From contig CM052355.1 in NCBI GenBank assembly GCA_028551475.1, positions 20,239,580 through 20,303,579 on the forward strand: a DNA stretch of 64,000 nucleotides, in the 5' to 3' direction. Each line of letters opens with the position of its first letter. The stretch's first letter is position 1. Of the stretch, positions 21,773-33,220 are shown in pieces. The notes beneath the pieces were generated by a model. The model was given only the letters and a program-made list of their open reading frames with translations, was not told the DNA's origin and did not search any database. The position numbers and the translations under genes are program-made. Source of the stretch: Casuarina equisetifolia (lineage: Eukaryota; Streptophyta; Magnoliopsida; Fagales; Casuarinaceae).

Positions 21773-24475
21773 GTACCCATTCCCATTATTGATGAGCTTT
21801 TCAACGAATTACAAGGTGTAGTCTTTTTTTTTTTCCAAATTAGGTCTTTATTTAGGTATCACCAAATCTGAATGGCCCTTGAAGATGTCAAGAAATAACA
21901 TTTAGGACTTATAGTGAGGATTTTGAGTTCCTAGTAATGCCTTTTAGGCTTACAAACACCCTATCAACATTTCAATCCTTGATGCATTTGGTTTTCAGAC
22001 CATTCCTACGACAATTCATCCTAATGTTCTTTAATGACATTCTTATCTATAGTTGTAGGTGGGAGGAATACTAAGAGCATGTAAGGATAACCTTCTCTAC
22101 TCTTTGCCAACACAAACTCTATGTTAAACATGCTAAGTGTGATTTTGAATGCATAAAGGTACCATTCTTAGGCCATGTAATTTCCTATTAGGGACTTTCC
22201 ATTAACCAAGAAAAAATCATGACCATCACCAGTTAGGCTCGGCCAATGACCTTGAAGGCATTAAGGGGCTTCCTTAATCTAATTGGATATTTTTGAAGAT
22301 TTGTTTGAGACTATGGGACTATTGCTCGGCCTTTGACCAACTTGCTCCAAAAGGATGCATTCAAATGGAGTGAGGAGGTTGAAACAACTTTCACGTGATT
22401 AAAGATGGCCATGACTAATGCTTTAGTAGTTGCCCTTCTTAACTTTAATCAGAATTTTATTATTGAATGCGATGCATTGAGAAAAGGTGTGTGAGGAGTA
22501 CTCACCCAAGGGTAGAATCCAAGAGCATTCTTTAGTTAGGCATTCAAAAGGAATTGTCAATTTGCGTCCATTTATGAGAAAGAAATGTTGGCCATCATCC
22601 TTACTGTACAACAATGGAGACATTATTTGCTTAAAGGTCCTTTCACTGTTCATATTGACCAATAAAGCTTTAAGTAGCTTTGTAAGCAATGAATCTCTAC
22701 CCTAACTTAGCAAAATGGTTAGTTAAGCTTTTTGGGTATGATTTTTGCATTGAATATAAGCTAGGTTGTGAAATTGAGTGGTAGATGCACTTTTGCCAGC
22801 ATAATGTGGAAGGAGAACCTTTTAAAAGTCCTTTGTTGTGTTCCTTTAAAACAGAAGTAAATAAAGCATCTAAAAAGCAAAAGAATGAGTTAGACATGAA
22901 AGACAATAAAGCCAGGACATTTCCTACTCAACCATTAAACTCTTAAGTTCTCTCTCTTAGGTAGGGCCCACTTCCACCAATTTCTATACATGTGGCAAGT
23001 CATGGTCAAACCATGGCCAAAGGCCAGTCAAATGTTCTCTAACAACCAAGTAATTTCCTTCTTTTTGAATTCCTCACTAATGGTCATCATAGCTCTAGTT
23101 TTGGCTTGGCTAGATGCAGTTAAGGATGAGTTGCTTCAAAATGAAGAGATATAGGCCATTGTAGAATGCGGTGGGTCCCTAGGAACTTCGTGATGGAATC
23201 ATTTTTTTTAAAAGGAAAATTTTTCTTGTGGGCAATTCTTTTCTCATTCTAGTTATTATTAAGGATTATCATAATACCACCCATAAAGGTTTTCATAAGA
23301 ATATTCAAAGGGTATGTGCCCTTTTTCCCTAGAAGCTCATGAAGGATAATGTCAAGAAACATATTCACACTTATTCAATTTGTTAGCAATAGAAGTCAAA
23401 CTCCCATTCTCTACCAAGTCTTCTTTAGCCAATTTCAATTTTGGACTTAATTTGGATAGACCTTTCAATTGATTTTGTGTAGGGTTTACCTAAATTGTAG
23501 GTTAAGAATTTAGTGCTTGATATGGTGGATCACTTCTCAAAATATGCCAGATTTATCCCTTTTGCTCACTTATTTATTACTGTTTTAATGGCCTAGTTGT
23601 TCTTTTCTAAGATTCTTAAATTATATGGATTGCCTCGCATGATGATCTGTGACCATGGTTCTACTTTCACAAGCACATTTTGGTAGGAATTATTTAAGTT
23701 GTAAGGAACTAATTTTAATTTCACAATGGTTTACTATCCTTAATTTAATGGCCAAACCAAAGTGACAAACTGTTCCTTTAAGATGTATCTCCATTGTTTC
23801 ATTCAAGGCTACCTTTTAAGATTGGTCTAAATGGTTGCCATAGGCTAAATATTTCCATAACACTAGTATTAATGTACATGTAGAACCCTTTATGAAGTGG
23901 TTTATGGATGACCCCTTCCTAGCCTTTTTTCCTACATACCTAGTACAACTTGCATGGAAGCAGTTGATTGAAAGCTCTAAACACATAAGGAGGTCCTTAA
24001 GATTATTAAAGCCAATCTCGCCATTGCTCAAGAACATATAAAACATTTGTATAACTCTAAATGATGAGAGGTGGAATACTAACCATGGGAATGGGTTTAT
24101 CTATGTCTCCAACCATACAAACAAACCTCAGTAGCCATGCATCATGCCCTGAAACTTTTGGCCTACTTCTATGGTCCTTTTCAAATGTTAGAAAAAATTG
24201 GGTCCATTGCCTATTACCTAACTCTTTCTCCAAAATCTCACATCCATCCTATTTTTCACATTTCTTGCTTCAAGTAGTGCCTAGGGGCTTTAACTCACAT
24301 TAGCGATCAACTACTAGTGCTACTTAGTGATGACAATACTATCTCTTCTAACCTAAGGCTGTGTTGGATCATTGTGTTTGCAACCACGAAGAGCAAGTTC
24401 TAACTTTATGGCATGAATCCTACCCAACAGATGTAACTTGGGAGTACACCAATTTCATTAGACCTTGCATGCAAG
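21773..24475 (+). pseudogene. Gypsy RT remainder, RNase H, integrase and chromodomain-like tail
   Basis: The reading resumes with PIPIIDELFNELQG at 21,775, followed in shifted frames by the SKLDLRSGYHQI-type block. The active-site region FFNDILIYS lies at 22,028-22,054, with Asn for the first catalytic Asp. RNase H pieces follow to about 22.8 kb (YKLGC...). The integrase has a broken HHCC finger near 23.35 kb and core pieces MVDHFSKYARFIPFAH and ICDHGSTFTSTFW at 23.5-23.7 kb. The end reads HESYPTDVTWEYTNF at 24,410-24,460, a chromodomain-like segment. Many stops; non-functional. Confidence 0.88.
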
Positions 24476-24485
24476 GTCTAAACTC

Positions 24486-24497
24486 AAAGGGGAGGCT
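24486..24497 (+). other. Polypurine tract of the gypsy element
   Basis: AAAGGGGAGGCT lies directly before the TG of the 3' LTR, the expected position of the plus-strand primer. Confidence 0.8.
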
Positions 24498-25083
24498 TGT
24501 TATAGGTATGCCGCATCATAGTTGATGTGGCTTTGACATGGTAGGAGAAACCAATTAACCTTTATAGGATTTGTCTTTTTTATGTTTTGTTTTTAAGTAT
24601 GTTAGGAAACTCTACCATTTTCCCGCTAGAAGGATTCACACCTTCTTGCATTGCAATATTTCGTAGTTATTCTACATTGCAAAGTCTTTGTAGTCCATAG
24701 TTGGTTGTTAGATGTGTTGTTGGTTTGTACCTTGTAGGCAGCTATGCTTCTTTTGTATTTTGAGACTAGAGTGCTCACTTTTTTGGGTTGTTAGGGGTTC
24801 CTTCCATTTAGGGTTAAAACACTAGAGCACTTTTATTCACTAGCATGTTGGTGAAAAGATGATCACACATGGTTAGAAGCCCTCTCTATAAACAAAGCTT
24901 AGTGTAAGCAAACATGCAAGCAATTATTACAAGTTTCCTCAAGAGGTTAGAAGTCCTTCGAAAAGTTCTCCCATTTCATCTTTTCCTTTTTTGCCATCAA
25001 GATAGGGAAGAAAAAGCATTACATGGATTGTTTCCTAGATGTCCAGTGCCCTATTACTCATTCAATTATAGCTAAATGTAACA
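24498..25083 (+). repeat. 3' LTR of the gypsy element
   Basis: 586 bp, TGTTATAGGT...AACA, followed by the duplicated TTTTG. It aligns with the 5' LTR at roughly four bases in five by eye at the start. Confidence 0.9.
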
Positions 25084-25088
25084 TTTTG

Positions 25089-25420
25089 TGAGGTGCATGA
25101 GTTGTTATTTGGACTTATAGTGGGTAGGTTGTACTTGTACCTACAGTTATAGGTTGGGTGACCCAACTTCTTGCAAATTTGGTAAATTTGATTGACATTG
25201 ATTTGCATTAGATGTTAAACATATATGATTGTTGCAGTTGATATCAGGGGTGGTGTTTGTCCCTTTTAGTTAGATGGAGTGACGAGATCATTTGTAGTAG
25301 CTAGCTAGTTAGCCTTTACAAGCCAATCCTAGTAGGTAGGGTTGGTCATATGTTTAGTATAGTTGTTTTCATCTTTAATAGTGATGAACTTATTTGAGCA
25401 AGGAAAGGAATCTTTAAGCA
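25089..25420 (-). pseudogene. Copia gag zinc-knuckle region
   Basis: The reverse strand reads QICKKLGHPTYNCRYKY near 25,135-25,190, a CCHC knuckle of copia gag with its first Cys lost. It lies just outside the gypsy element and fits, in strand and order, the pre-integrase piece on the other side at 16.8-17.3 kb. Confidence 0.55.
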
Positions 25421-25659
25421 ATCCATGCAAACCATTGGCTTGTAGGTAAGTGTAATAAAATATAAAGTAGCCTCAAGTGAGTGATTATATCTTTTTATTT
25501 TTGTGTTAATTTATAAATGTTTCATCTTACATTTATAGGGAACAAAACGTAGTCTAAGAGAGGAAGGTAAATATATATAATAAATAAAATAATATTGAGC
25601 ATAATTACAAGCCTTAATATAGCAATGTGTTTGGTGAGATAGTTGTATGTTAACACTTT

Positions 25660-27070
25660 CCTTTAAGTTAAAAATTTGAACAAGTTAAATACTTTGACCT
25701 TGGAGAGAAGATGCTAATGTTGCTTGTTATAAAATACTTTCCTTAGTAAATTAGCAGGTTGCTCTTTGGTGGAGATGTGTTGTGTGGCAATTATTCCATG
25801 TCAAAGCTTTTCTCTAACATAGTGGTATTTGACCTTGATATGCCTTGTACACTCATGGAATATAGGATTGGTCGCGATCTTCTTAGTAAATTTATTATCA
25901 TAATGTAGTAGTGCAAGATGTCACAAGTCATGACTTGCGTGGTGTGATACTTTACTTATACAAATGAGAATGAGACTGTGGGTTGTTGCTTGGACCCCTA
26001 TGATATCAAGGAATTTCCTAGCATGATGCAAAATCTAGTGGTAAATTTCCTTGTCATAGGGCACTTGTTATAATCAAAATCACAATAAGCCCATGGCCCA
26101 AACTATGAAGATGTAGGAAACATGAGACCAAGCCCTGAAAAAATTTTAAAGTATTTGATCATCTTTAGAGCAGCTTCCATATGGGACTATTTTAGATCAT
26201 GCATGAATTGACTAAGGAGCTAGACGAGGAAGGTAATGTCATGTCTGGTAAAAGTTAAAGAAATCAGTCATCCAACTAGCCTATAATAGACATATGGATC
26301 TACAAAAGGTGGATTATCTAGCTTTTCTTAAAAGCCAATGTCATATTTGATGCTTATAAACTTCTTTTATTCCATAGGAATTAGTGATGGCTTAGAGCTA
26401 ACTAGGCCCTTTTTAGAGACCAATTTAAAAGTGTATTTTTGTTGGCTCAATGAAATGCCTTATTGAGAATGAGGAATTTCAAGACTTAGGAAAAAAATTG
26501 ATTGACCAAGGTTTTTCACGAAAAAAGTAGCATGTAGATATTTTTTGATGTTTGAAATTGCATCCTGAATGTTCCTTATAATTAAGAAATCATTAATATA
26601 AATGAGTAAAGCCATAAAGGAACTACCTTTTCTTTTATTGAACAAGTAATCAAGATAAGATTAAATGAAGCCATGCATGATTAGTGCTTTAATGAACTTG
26701 GTGTCCACTACTTGGAGGCTCACTTCAATCTATAGAGAGATTTACCTAATCAACATACTAGAACTCCCTTTGATTGGAAATCTAGGAGGAAGCTACATAT
26801 AGACTTTTTTAGAAAGATTACCATGAAAAAGGTATTTTGGACATTTATATGATAAAGTGGCCAGTGATGAATAGTCACACTAGTAATAATGAGGTGAATG
26901 ATGACATGCTTCATTGTGGGAGAGAAGATATCCTAAAAAGTAATACCTTCATGCTTATTGAAGCCCTTGGCAACGAGATGGGATTTATAGTGTTCAATGG
27001 AACCATTGGCATAATATTTGATCTTGTAAACCTATTTACATTTGATATGACATGCCTTTTACAATGAGTT
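25660..27070 (-). pseudogene. Copia RT and RNase H remnant
   Basis: From right to left on the reverse strand the reading is YKIKYYANGSIEHYKSHLVAKGF-like (RT entry, near 27.0 kb), NKHEGI, then the open stretch 26,460-26,645. That stretch holds LLIYINDFLII, in which Asn replaces one of the paired Asp of YVDD, and KNLGQSIFFLSLEI. The far end gives HECTRHIKVKYHYVREKL and STKEQPANLLRK at 25.74-25.86 kb, the end of RNase H. It seems a different copia copy from the one interrupted by the gypsy element, because its pol ends just before that element's gag. Confidence 0.8.
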
Positions 27071-28062
27071 TTATTTTTCAAATATACTTTGTTTACTTCT
27101 CTATTATCATAAAAATCTCATTTGCAAGACTAGATCTCATTTTCAAATGTTTACATATACCTTCTAGCAAAAGCTAACCACTTGCCATTACTAGAATAGT
27201 AATTTAAATTGTTGTTCCCATTTGAAATTTTAGGTTAATAAGCTAGCTATGTTGAAGTATCCCAATACTATAAACGACTACATGGCTTTTGTTTTTGATG
27301 AGTACAATAATCTATTTTTTTATTTAAAAAATAGGGTAAAGAAGAAAAGGAGGTAGAGGAAGCAATTATTGAGTTCTCCAAGTCATAAAAGTTACTTAAA
27401 AGCATGAATTCCACAATAATTTCTCTTGTCCTAAAACTCTAAATACATTAAAGACTTGAAGCTTATCTCTTATTGTAATATGTTACATAAATCATATCCA
27501 AGATGGCAATAGAGAGATTAAGCAAAGTTTTGCCACAAATCAACACCTTTGCCAAACAACTTACATATTAGATAGAGAAACATTAAACATACTTTTATAC
27601 CAAGAGTTAATATATAATTATTATAAAAATATATATGAAAAGAAAGTGACAATTAATATTGATATGTGAAAGCATATGATACTATAGACTACAATGCTTG
27701 AAATTTCACTAGAAATGTTTGAAAGAGAAAATCACTCATTTATGATTGGCAAATGACTTTTTCTTGTTGAGAGATATAAATCCATTTTATGTTTGCTAGA
27801 TGCTTTGTAGGAATTTAAGGAATGCACAAGGTTATATATGCATCCTTATGATTAGAAAATTTCTTCTTTGATATGTTTAAGGTGCAAAAGGAGCTTATAA
27901 TTGATAATATCCCTTTCTTGGAGGATCAACTCCCCACAAAATGCCTTGGAGTGTCCTAGATCTTTAAAAGACTCTAAATTAGAAACCTCTTAGTGAGAAA
28001 ATACTAAGGAAAATTAAAGGCTAGGAAGCTATGCATACTACAAAAAAATTGAATGTAGGAAT
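27071..28062. other. Unassigned AT-rich repeat DNA
   Basis: No convincing domain. It may hold more of the minus-strand copia integrase at its left side, but the reading is too broken to say. Confidence 0.3.
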
Positions 28063-29190
28063 CTATACATACCAAGGAAAAGTGAGAGTTGTAGTATTTT
28101 TAATGCAAATATACATGATGAAGATTTTATTACTACCTAAATAGATAACATATGAAATTGAAAAAAAGATTAAACTCTTCCTTTGGGGCGTTTTATAGAG
28201 ATACGTTACAAATGTGGCTTGGAGTGAAATACATTCACCTAAAAATTCTAAAAGTTTAGGACTAATGGAAAAATAAAATCTAGAATATGGTAGTAATTGG
28301 TAAGCTCTTATGACCTCTAATGAAGAATCCATTAGATTCATTATGGACAAGGTGAATGATATTAGTAAAGAGTAAGGTTACCAACATATTAAGAGGGGAG
28401 ATGAGAGGCTTAATAGATTGGAGCTAGAAAAGCATCCTATAAGTAAAAAGTGAGTTTTCACAACTTGTCAATGATTCAAATATAAGATTGTCAAAAGTTA
28501 CTTATAGTAGAAAATGTGTAGGCAAAAAGTTAAATGGTCAAGACTAGAATGAAAATAAGTACAATTTTATTTGCTACATCATTATAAAATGCAAGTTGAG
28601 CATAACAAGTTGTGTATCTGCATGGAACAATTCAATGAAGCAAAAGTATAATCTATTTTAACAACAAAACAAATCACAAAAGCATTTATTCTTTAATTGT
28701 AAGTTTACTAAATGTATATGGAGGACAATCCTTTCAATGAACTGATTGACTTATAGGATTGAACCATAGGTGGAGAATGAGTTAGATAAGCCAAGCAAAA
28801 AAAGTATGAGTTTGTAACAATACTATTAAGTGTTTTCCCTCAAAAGCTACAATGTGTGATATTGGAAATGGAAGGAATAAAAAGAAGTTGAATGAGTAAG
28901 ATTAGTGTGGAAATAAAGAATACATAAGCACCATTTTATCTACTAGACCACTATAAAATGCAAGTTAAGCACAATAAGTCAAGTCCTTAATGGAAGAATT
29001 TAATGAAACAACAATACAATCTAAGTTAACGATAACATCGAATCATGAAAGCACTTTTTCTTTCATTGTAGGTTCTTTAGATACATATAGAGGACAAACT
29101 TTACAATGTACAGATTGATTCATAGGATTGAATTGTAGGTGGTCAAGTAAGTTGGATGAATAAAGCAAAAAAAGTGAGAGGAATAAAAAA
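28063..29190 (+). pseudogene. LINE RT C-terminus and zinc-binding domain, duplicated
   Basis: The plus strand reads EIEKKIKLFLWGV near 28,155 and then NVAWSEIHSPKNSKSLGL, the FLWG...W..vC.PK..GGLGl block that ends plant LINE reverse transcriptases. Next come two copies of the C-terminal zinc-binding region (zf-RVT), about 28,540-28,840 and 28,900-29,190. Each has an SHKxxxxxNC-like core and an R-I-E block. Stops are frequent. The N-terminal endonuclease and RT core are not present to the left. Confidence 0.65.
28540..29190 (+). repeat. Two tandem copies of the LINE 3' zinc-domain region
   Basis: The segment around ATTATAAAATGCAAGTT (28,580) recurs as CTATAAAATGCAAGTT (28,950), and similarity runs on for about 280 bp in each. 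A third, more distant copy lies at 32,590-32,900. Confidence 0.7.
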
Positions 29191-29819
29191 CTTCTAAGTT
29201 TTCTTTAAAGTTACAATAAATATTTGTAATGAAAGGAATAAAAAAGATTCAACAATCAAAGCCTATGAGCACATCCATACTTACCAAGGGCAAGAAAAAT
29301 ATTCAAGGTAAAATTTTATCTTGAAGCGGTATTAGTTTTATAATTTGTTATAAGCATTTGTAGAAGATTTGGAATTTTCCAAGAAATATTTTTGATTCAA
29401 GATAGGATCTTTTGATGAGGGATGATGGACTAAATTATTTGTGCAAATAAAATTTCTGTAATATATATATAAAGGAGTATGTTTCCCATTGAAGAAAATC
29501 TAAGCAAATATGTTTAGAGTACAACTTCCAAACATCTTGAATCCTTGACAAGAGTTAGTTTATGCCCACTTGAAAAAGGTAAGTATCTAATTGACAAAAT
29601 GACAATGAAAGAAGAAGTTGAGTTTTAATAATATGTTTTAAGGCTCAACTATGAATATAGTTCTAAATTGTGAAACTAATTATTTATAAATCAATTACAA
29701 ATAATATGAAATTATGAAATATCTCCTAGTTGGTTGGACAAGTCTTTTAATTTGTTTTAACCTAGATTAGGATTTTATAAATATTATGCCAAACCATTTG
29801 TGAATGTACCCATGGTACC

Positions 29820-30010
29820 ATGACCTTGCCAATAATGAACATATAAACTATTAACTATTTATGCATTGGAGGACGTTTCCTATTCTATGGCAAAGAAAAA
29901 TATAAAGCACAAGTTAAAGAGTTGCAACGGGTGGGCATTACTTGAATGTTATTTTAGCTATAAAATAGAAATTATCAAAAGGAAAATGTTTTCTAGATAG
30001 TTAAGCGTTC
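29820..30010 (+). pseudogene. Possible gypsy RNase H fragment
   Basis: Reads ALEDVSYSMAKKNIKHK and WALLECYFSYKIEIIKRKM followed by a broken SR, similar to the last part of gypsy RNase H (RWxxxLxxFxFxIxYxxGxxN...ADxLSR). It is short and isolated, so this is tentative. Confidence 0.4.
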
Positions 30011-30355
30011 CTCTCGTAATGCATAACTAAAATATAACTAGTCATATAGCCTATCAAGACTATCATGTCCTTACAAAAGGTAAATTTGACCAATTGACAT
30101 ATAAATTTTTGTTAGTTTGAGAAATTACTAACAATAATATTAGAAACTCTTAAGTATAAGAATAATGAATTGTATCAAACACATAAACTAATCAGCTACT
30201 AGATTAATTGGTTCTTAAACTATAATGAGACCAATGTACCTATTAGAGGACCAACCACACTAGCCACCAATCCGTTAAAACAAGAATTCAAAAAGTTTCT
30301 AAGTGTTTGAAAGATTTCAAGTTGAAAAAAAGATTATTTATTTGATGGTGGTTTA

Positions 30356-31909
30356 TGTTGGGTTTTATGGCTTAACAAGAGGGGGGCTTGAATTGTTTTT
30401 GTACTGAAACTGTACTTTTGTTTTCCTTAAAATTAATCAATCAAATAATTTTGCAATTTATATGACAATAAGTAATCAAACAGAATTGTTTAAGGAAGCA
30501 GGGAGAAAGAGAATCAACACCTAATTTACCACGGTGGTTCGGCACTCTATCTCAGAGTCCTACGTCCACTCTTTTCTCCTTCAATCCAACCGATTGAAGT
30601 CACCTTTACTCAACTTGATTAGGAGAATACGTTCTCCCTAATCCAAATAATTCCTTCTCAAAAGAATTATCAAGTCTGAATACAAATAATGATCAAAAGA
30701 TCATATACAATAGCAAATCCCCAAATAATATGTTAGTTTATGGGATATTGCTAACCAGAGGAGCTATTCAAATAAATATATCAAGATACAAAGCTCCTAT
30801 CACGAAATCCCCAATTTGAAGAAATTAGGGTTTTGGACTTTCCTTAAAATTTATATGCAGAGAATGTTTATAAATGAAATCAACACATAAATAATGTTAT
30901 ACAAGCTATAATCAAAGATCAAACCAGATAATTCAATATCTCCGAATGCTTATGAACCACCGAATGATGAACAATCTCTAATTAAATGGTAAGTAAGCTT
31001 AGTTGATTTTCTTCACAAAGAGAATGCTTCAAATAGATGTATATCATTAAGCAAAAACCTTCATGCCCACATCTCCTTTAAATAGAAGTAGATCTAGGGC
31101 TTTTTTTGAATCAAATTTGAACCATAGCCTTTTACCCATTAGGAACAGTAGGCTATCCATCAAATCAGCCTCATTTCAACCTTTTAATTTGAAATCTGAC
31201 CGTTCTGATAGCTCGTCTCCTCTAGATTCATCCCGTTGAAGTTTTGGTGCTTGAGAGAAGCAAAGGTAGCGTCGGGGAGAAGTGAAGTGGCTAGGGCATA
31301 ACCTATTAAAGGATAAGCGCCTCTTATGTGCCCTTAAGTGAGACGACATCATAGCCAACAAGCGTATCAAGGAAGCCTCTAATATGATCAAGATGACACC
31401 GTAACAAGGAAGCCTCTGATATGATCAAGACGACACCGTAACAAGGAACGGGATCAGGCTGACATGAACTTGGGCCATACCTATATTCTCACAGTCTAGC
31501 AACAAAAGTCCAATACAGTAATAATATATTCAACATGTATATACGGTCCAATATCAATACATTTATAATGTATTGCATATATTGATTTTGAGCTAGTATA
31601 TTGTTCCTGCAATTTCACCAAACCAAGTATCATATTCCTAAAATAAAATATATTCAAATATATTTTATATTTCTTGAAGAAATATTTAAATAATCAACAT
31701 ATATTTGAACATATGTCACAAAGACTTTAAGAATATATTTATGAGGAAATGTAGGACCTAGTTACTTTATAATATCATTAATTGATATTATAATTTGTAC
31801 ACCTTTTACTTCCAATAGTTTTTCTTTTTTCACATTTAGAAAAACATAATTTGAGAATTGATATTTACAAGAAAATATTTTCAGTTACAACAAAACCCTA
31901 TTTTCCAAC
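30356..31909 (-). repeat. 1.55-kb solo LTR
   Basis: On the minus strand it starts TGTTGGAAAATAGG and ends AACCCAACA. It is flanked by an exact 5-bp duplication GTTTA (30,351-30,355 and 31,910-31,914). Near its 3' end is the stretch GCCGAACCACCGTGG, which I recall from the U5 region of large plant copia LTRs. No internal element sequence adjoins either side, so it is the product of LTR-LTR recombination. It is less decayed than its surroundings. Confidence 0.9.
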
Positions 31910-32559
31910 AGTTTAAGCTTAGTGACCTTTGCAAAGCAAGCTTAAAATAATACAGAAATAGTTGGCCTTTGGCACAAGTTAAATGTACCATCGAAGGCAT
32001 CAATTTTTTTTTTTTTAACTATAGGCAGTTTTAAATTACCTAGAATAATAAAATATTTATGTCCTATTAGACTCTTCATATGGACAAAAAATGCATGTAA
32101 GGAAATTTATCATTCTAAATTTATCAAGTATGGAAATCTCAAATAAATCATGAACCCAAACAGTTAAGAAAAATCAAACAAAAAGAATAATCTCAAACAA
32201 TAAAGAAAAACCTAAGAGATTAAGCACTAATAATTTAAGGAAAATCCTAAAGAATAATAAAGGAAATCCAAAATAAATAAGAATTCTTAGCGAATCTTTG
32301 CATTGCTTTCACACTTGGGCTTTCTGGATTGTTGGATCATTGTGTGGACTCTTAACTCTTTGATGGAGGAACTTGTAATATTAGGCCTTGAGTGCATCCA
32401 CATTAATACATCAAACTCATTGTAGGCTAGATGGATGATAACATAAAATTGTAACGGAAGAAGTGTTTTAGAAATAAAGATGAAAGGATCATTACCTTGG
32501 AGTTGGAGAAACATTTTACAAGTTAGAAATAAACTCTTATAACAAATAACTAGATCAAA

Positions 32560-33110
32560 GTATAATAGTGCTAAAAATGATGTAGTACTGAGAGAAAGTA
32601 AAGAAAAAACTGAAAAGAGTATCAAAGCATAATTTTATCTATTAAATCATTTTGAAAGATAAGTTAATTGCAATAGATCAAGTGATAATATAAAACAACT
32701 AAGTGGACTTATACTATAACCTTTGCCAACAAGAAGAAGAATCACATGAATATTTATTTTTTAATTATAGGTTCATAAATTTCATTTAGAGGGCTTTGCT
32801 ATGTATGAATGAATTATCTTGAAGAATTGAACAATGGAGAGAAAAAGTATGTTCGATGATCAAGGCTGTTAAATGTAAAAGTTTTATAATGTTCCTACTC
32901 AGTATATTATTCAAAGCTATTTTGTATCAAATTTGAAGAGAAATAAATAGAAGAAGATTTAATGGTAAAAGTCTAGATAAGTTGACTATTATTACTAAAG
33001 TCAAGAAAGATATGAGAGACAAAATTTTATTAATTAAAGAAATAAAGCTTGCAACTTGTAATAAGTCTTTATAATGGCTTTAGAATTTTAAATGTAGTTT
33101 TTTAGCCTAA
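32560..33110 (+). pseudogene. LINE 3' end: zinc-binding domain and tail region
   Basis: Reads SHEYLFFNYRFINFI near 32,740 and RALLCMNELS.RIEQW, the third copy of the zf-RVT domain in this region. From about 32,925 comes REINRRRFNGKSLDKLTII, matching the W.ERN.R.F.......l end of plant LINE ORF2. A (TAAAA)n tail follows. Confidence 0.65.
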
Positions 33111-33176
33111 ATGAGGTTGTTATATTGAACAATTATATTTTCTTTAGTAATATATACTATTTGACCCTTTATCAAT

Positions 33177-33215
33177 AAAGTAAAATAAAATAAAATAAAA
33201 TAAAATAACATAACA
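33177..33215 (+). repeat. (TAAAA)n tract, likely LINE tail
   Basis: AATAAAG followed by six TAAAA-like units, placed about 70 bp beyond the last LINE coding block. Such a tail is what target-primed reverse transcription leaves; as a plain microsatellite it would look the same. Confidence 0.6.
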
Positions 33216-33220
33216 TATTT

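Larger units (their letters stand above)
17311..25083 (+). mobile_element. Dead Ty3/gypsy element carrying a plastid DNA insert
   Basis: Two LTRs (17,311-17,882 and 24,498-25,083) start TGTTATAGGT and end TAACA or AACA. A perfect 5-bp target duplication TTTTG lies at 17,306-17,310 and 25,084-25,088. The primer binding site resembles the initiator methionine type and a purine tract precedes the 3' LTR. The order gag, protease, RT, RNase H, integrase and a chromodomain-like tail is that of Ty3/gypsy, and the tail suggests a chromovirus. The LTRs differ at many sites and every domain is broken by stops, so the insertion is old. About 2 kb of plastid DNA interrupts the RT. Confidence 0.92.
9734..25420 (-). 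mobile_element. Minus-strand copia element split by nested insertions
   Basis: Pieces in minus-strand order are: gag zinc knuckle (25.1-25.4 kb), GAG-pre-integrase (17.3-16.8), integrase N half (14.45-14.13), integrase C half and RT N half (12.93-11.6), RT C half (10.06-9.73). The gaps are filled by a gypsy element, an unassigned 1-kb segment and three solo LTRs. Two of the solo LTRs interrupt the integrase and RT reading at places where the host protein reads on across the insertion. The element is truncated at its 3' side in the RT (at FLGIK) where it meets the LTR ending at 9,735. That all pieces come from one element is inference from order and strand; the integrase-RT part is well supported, the gag part less so. 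Confidence 0.6.
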
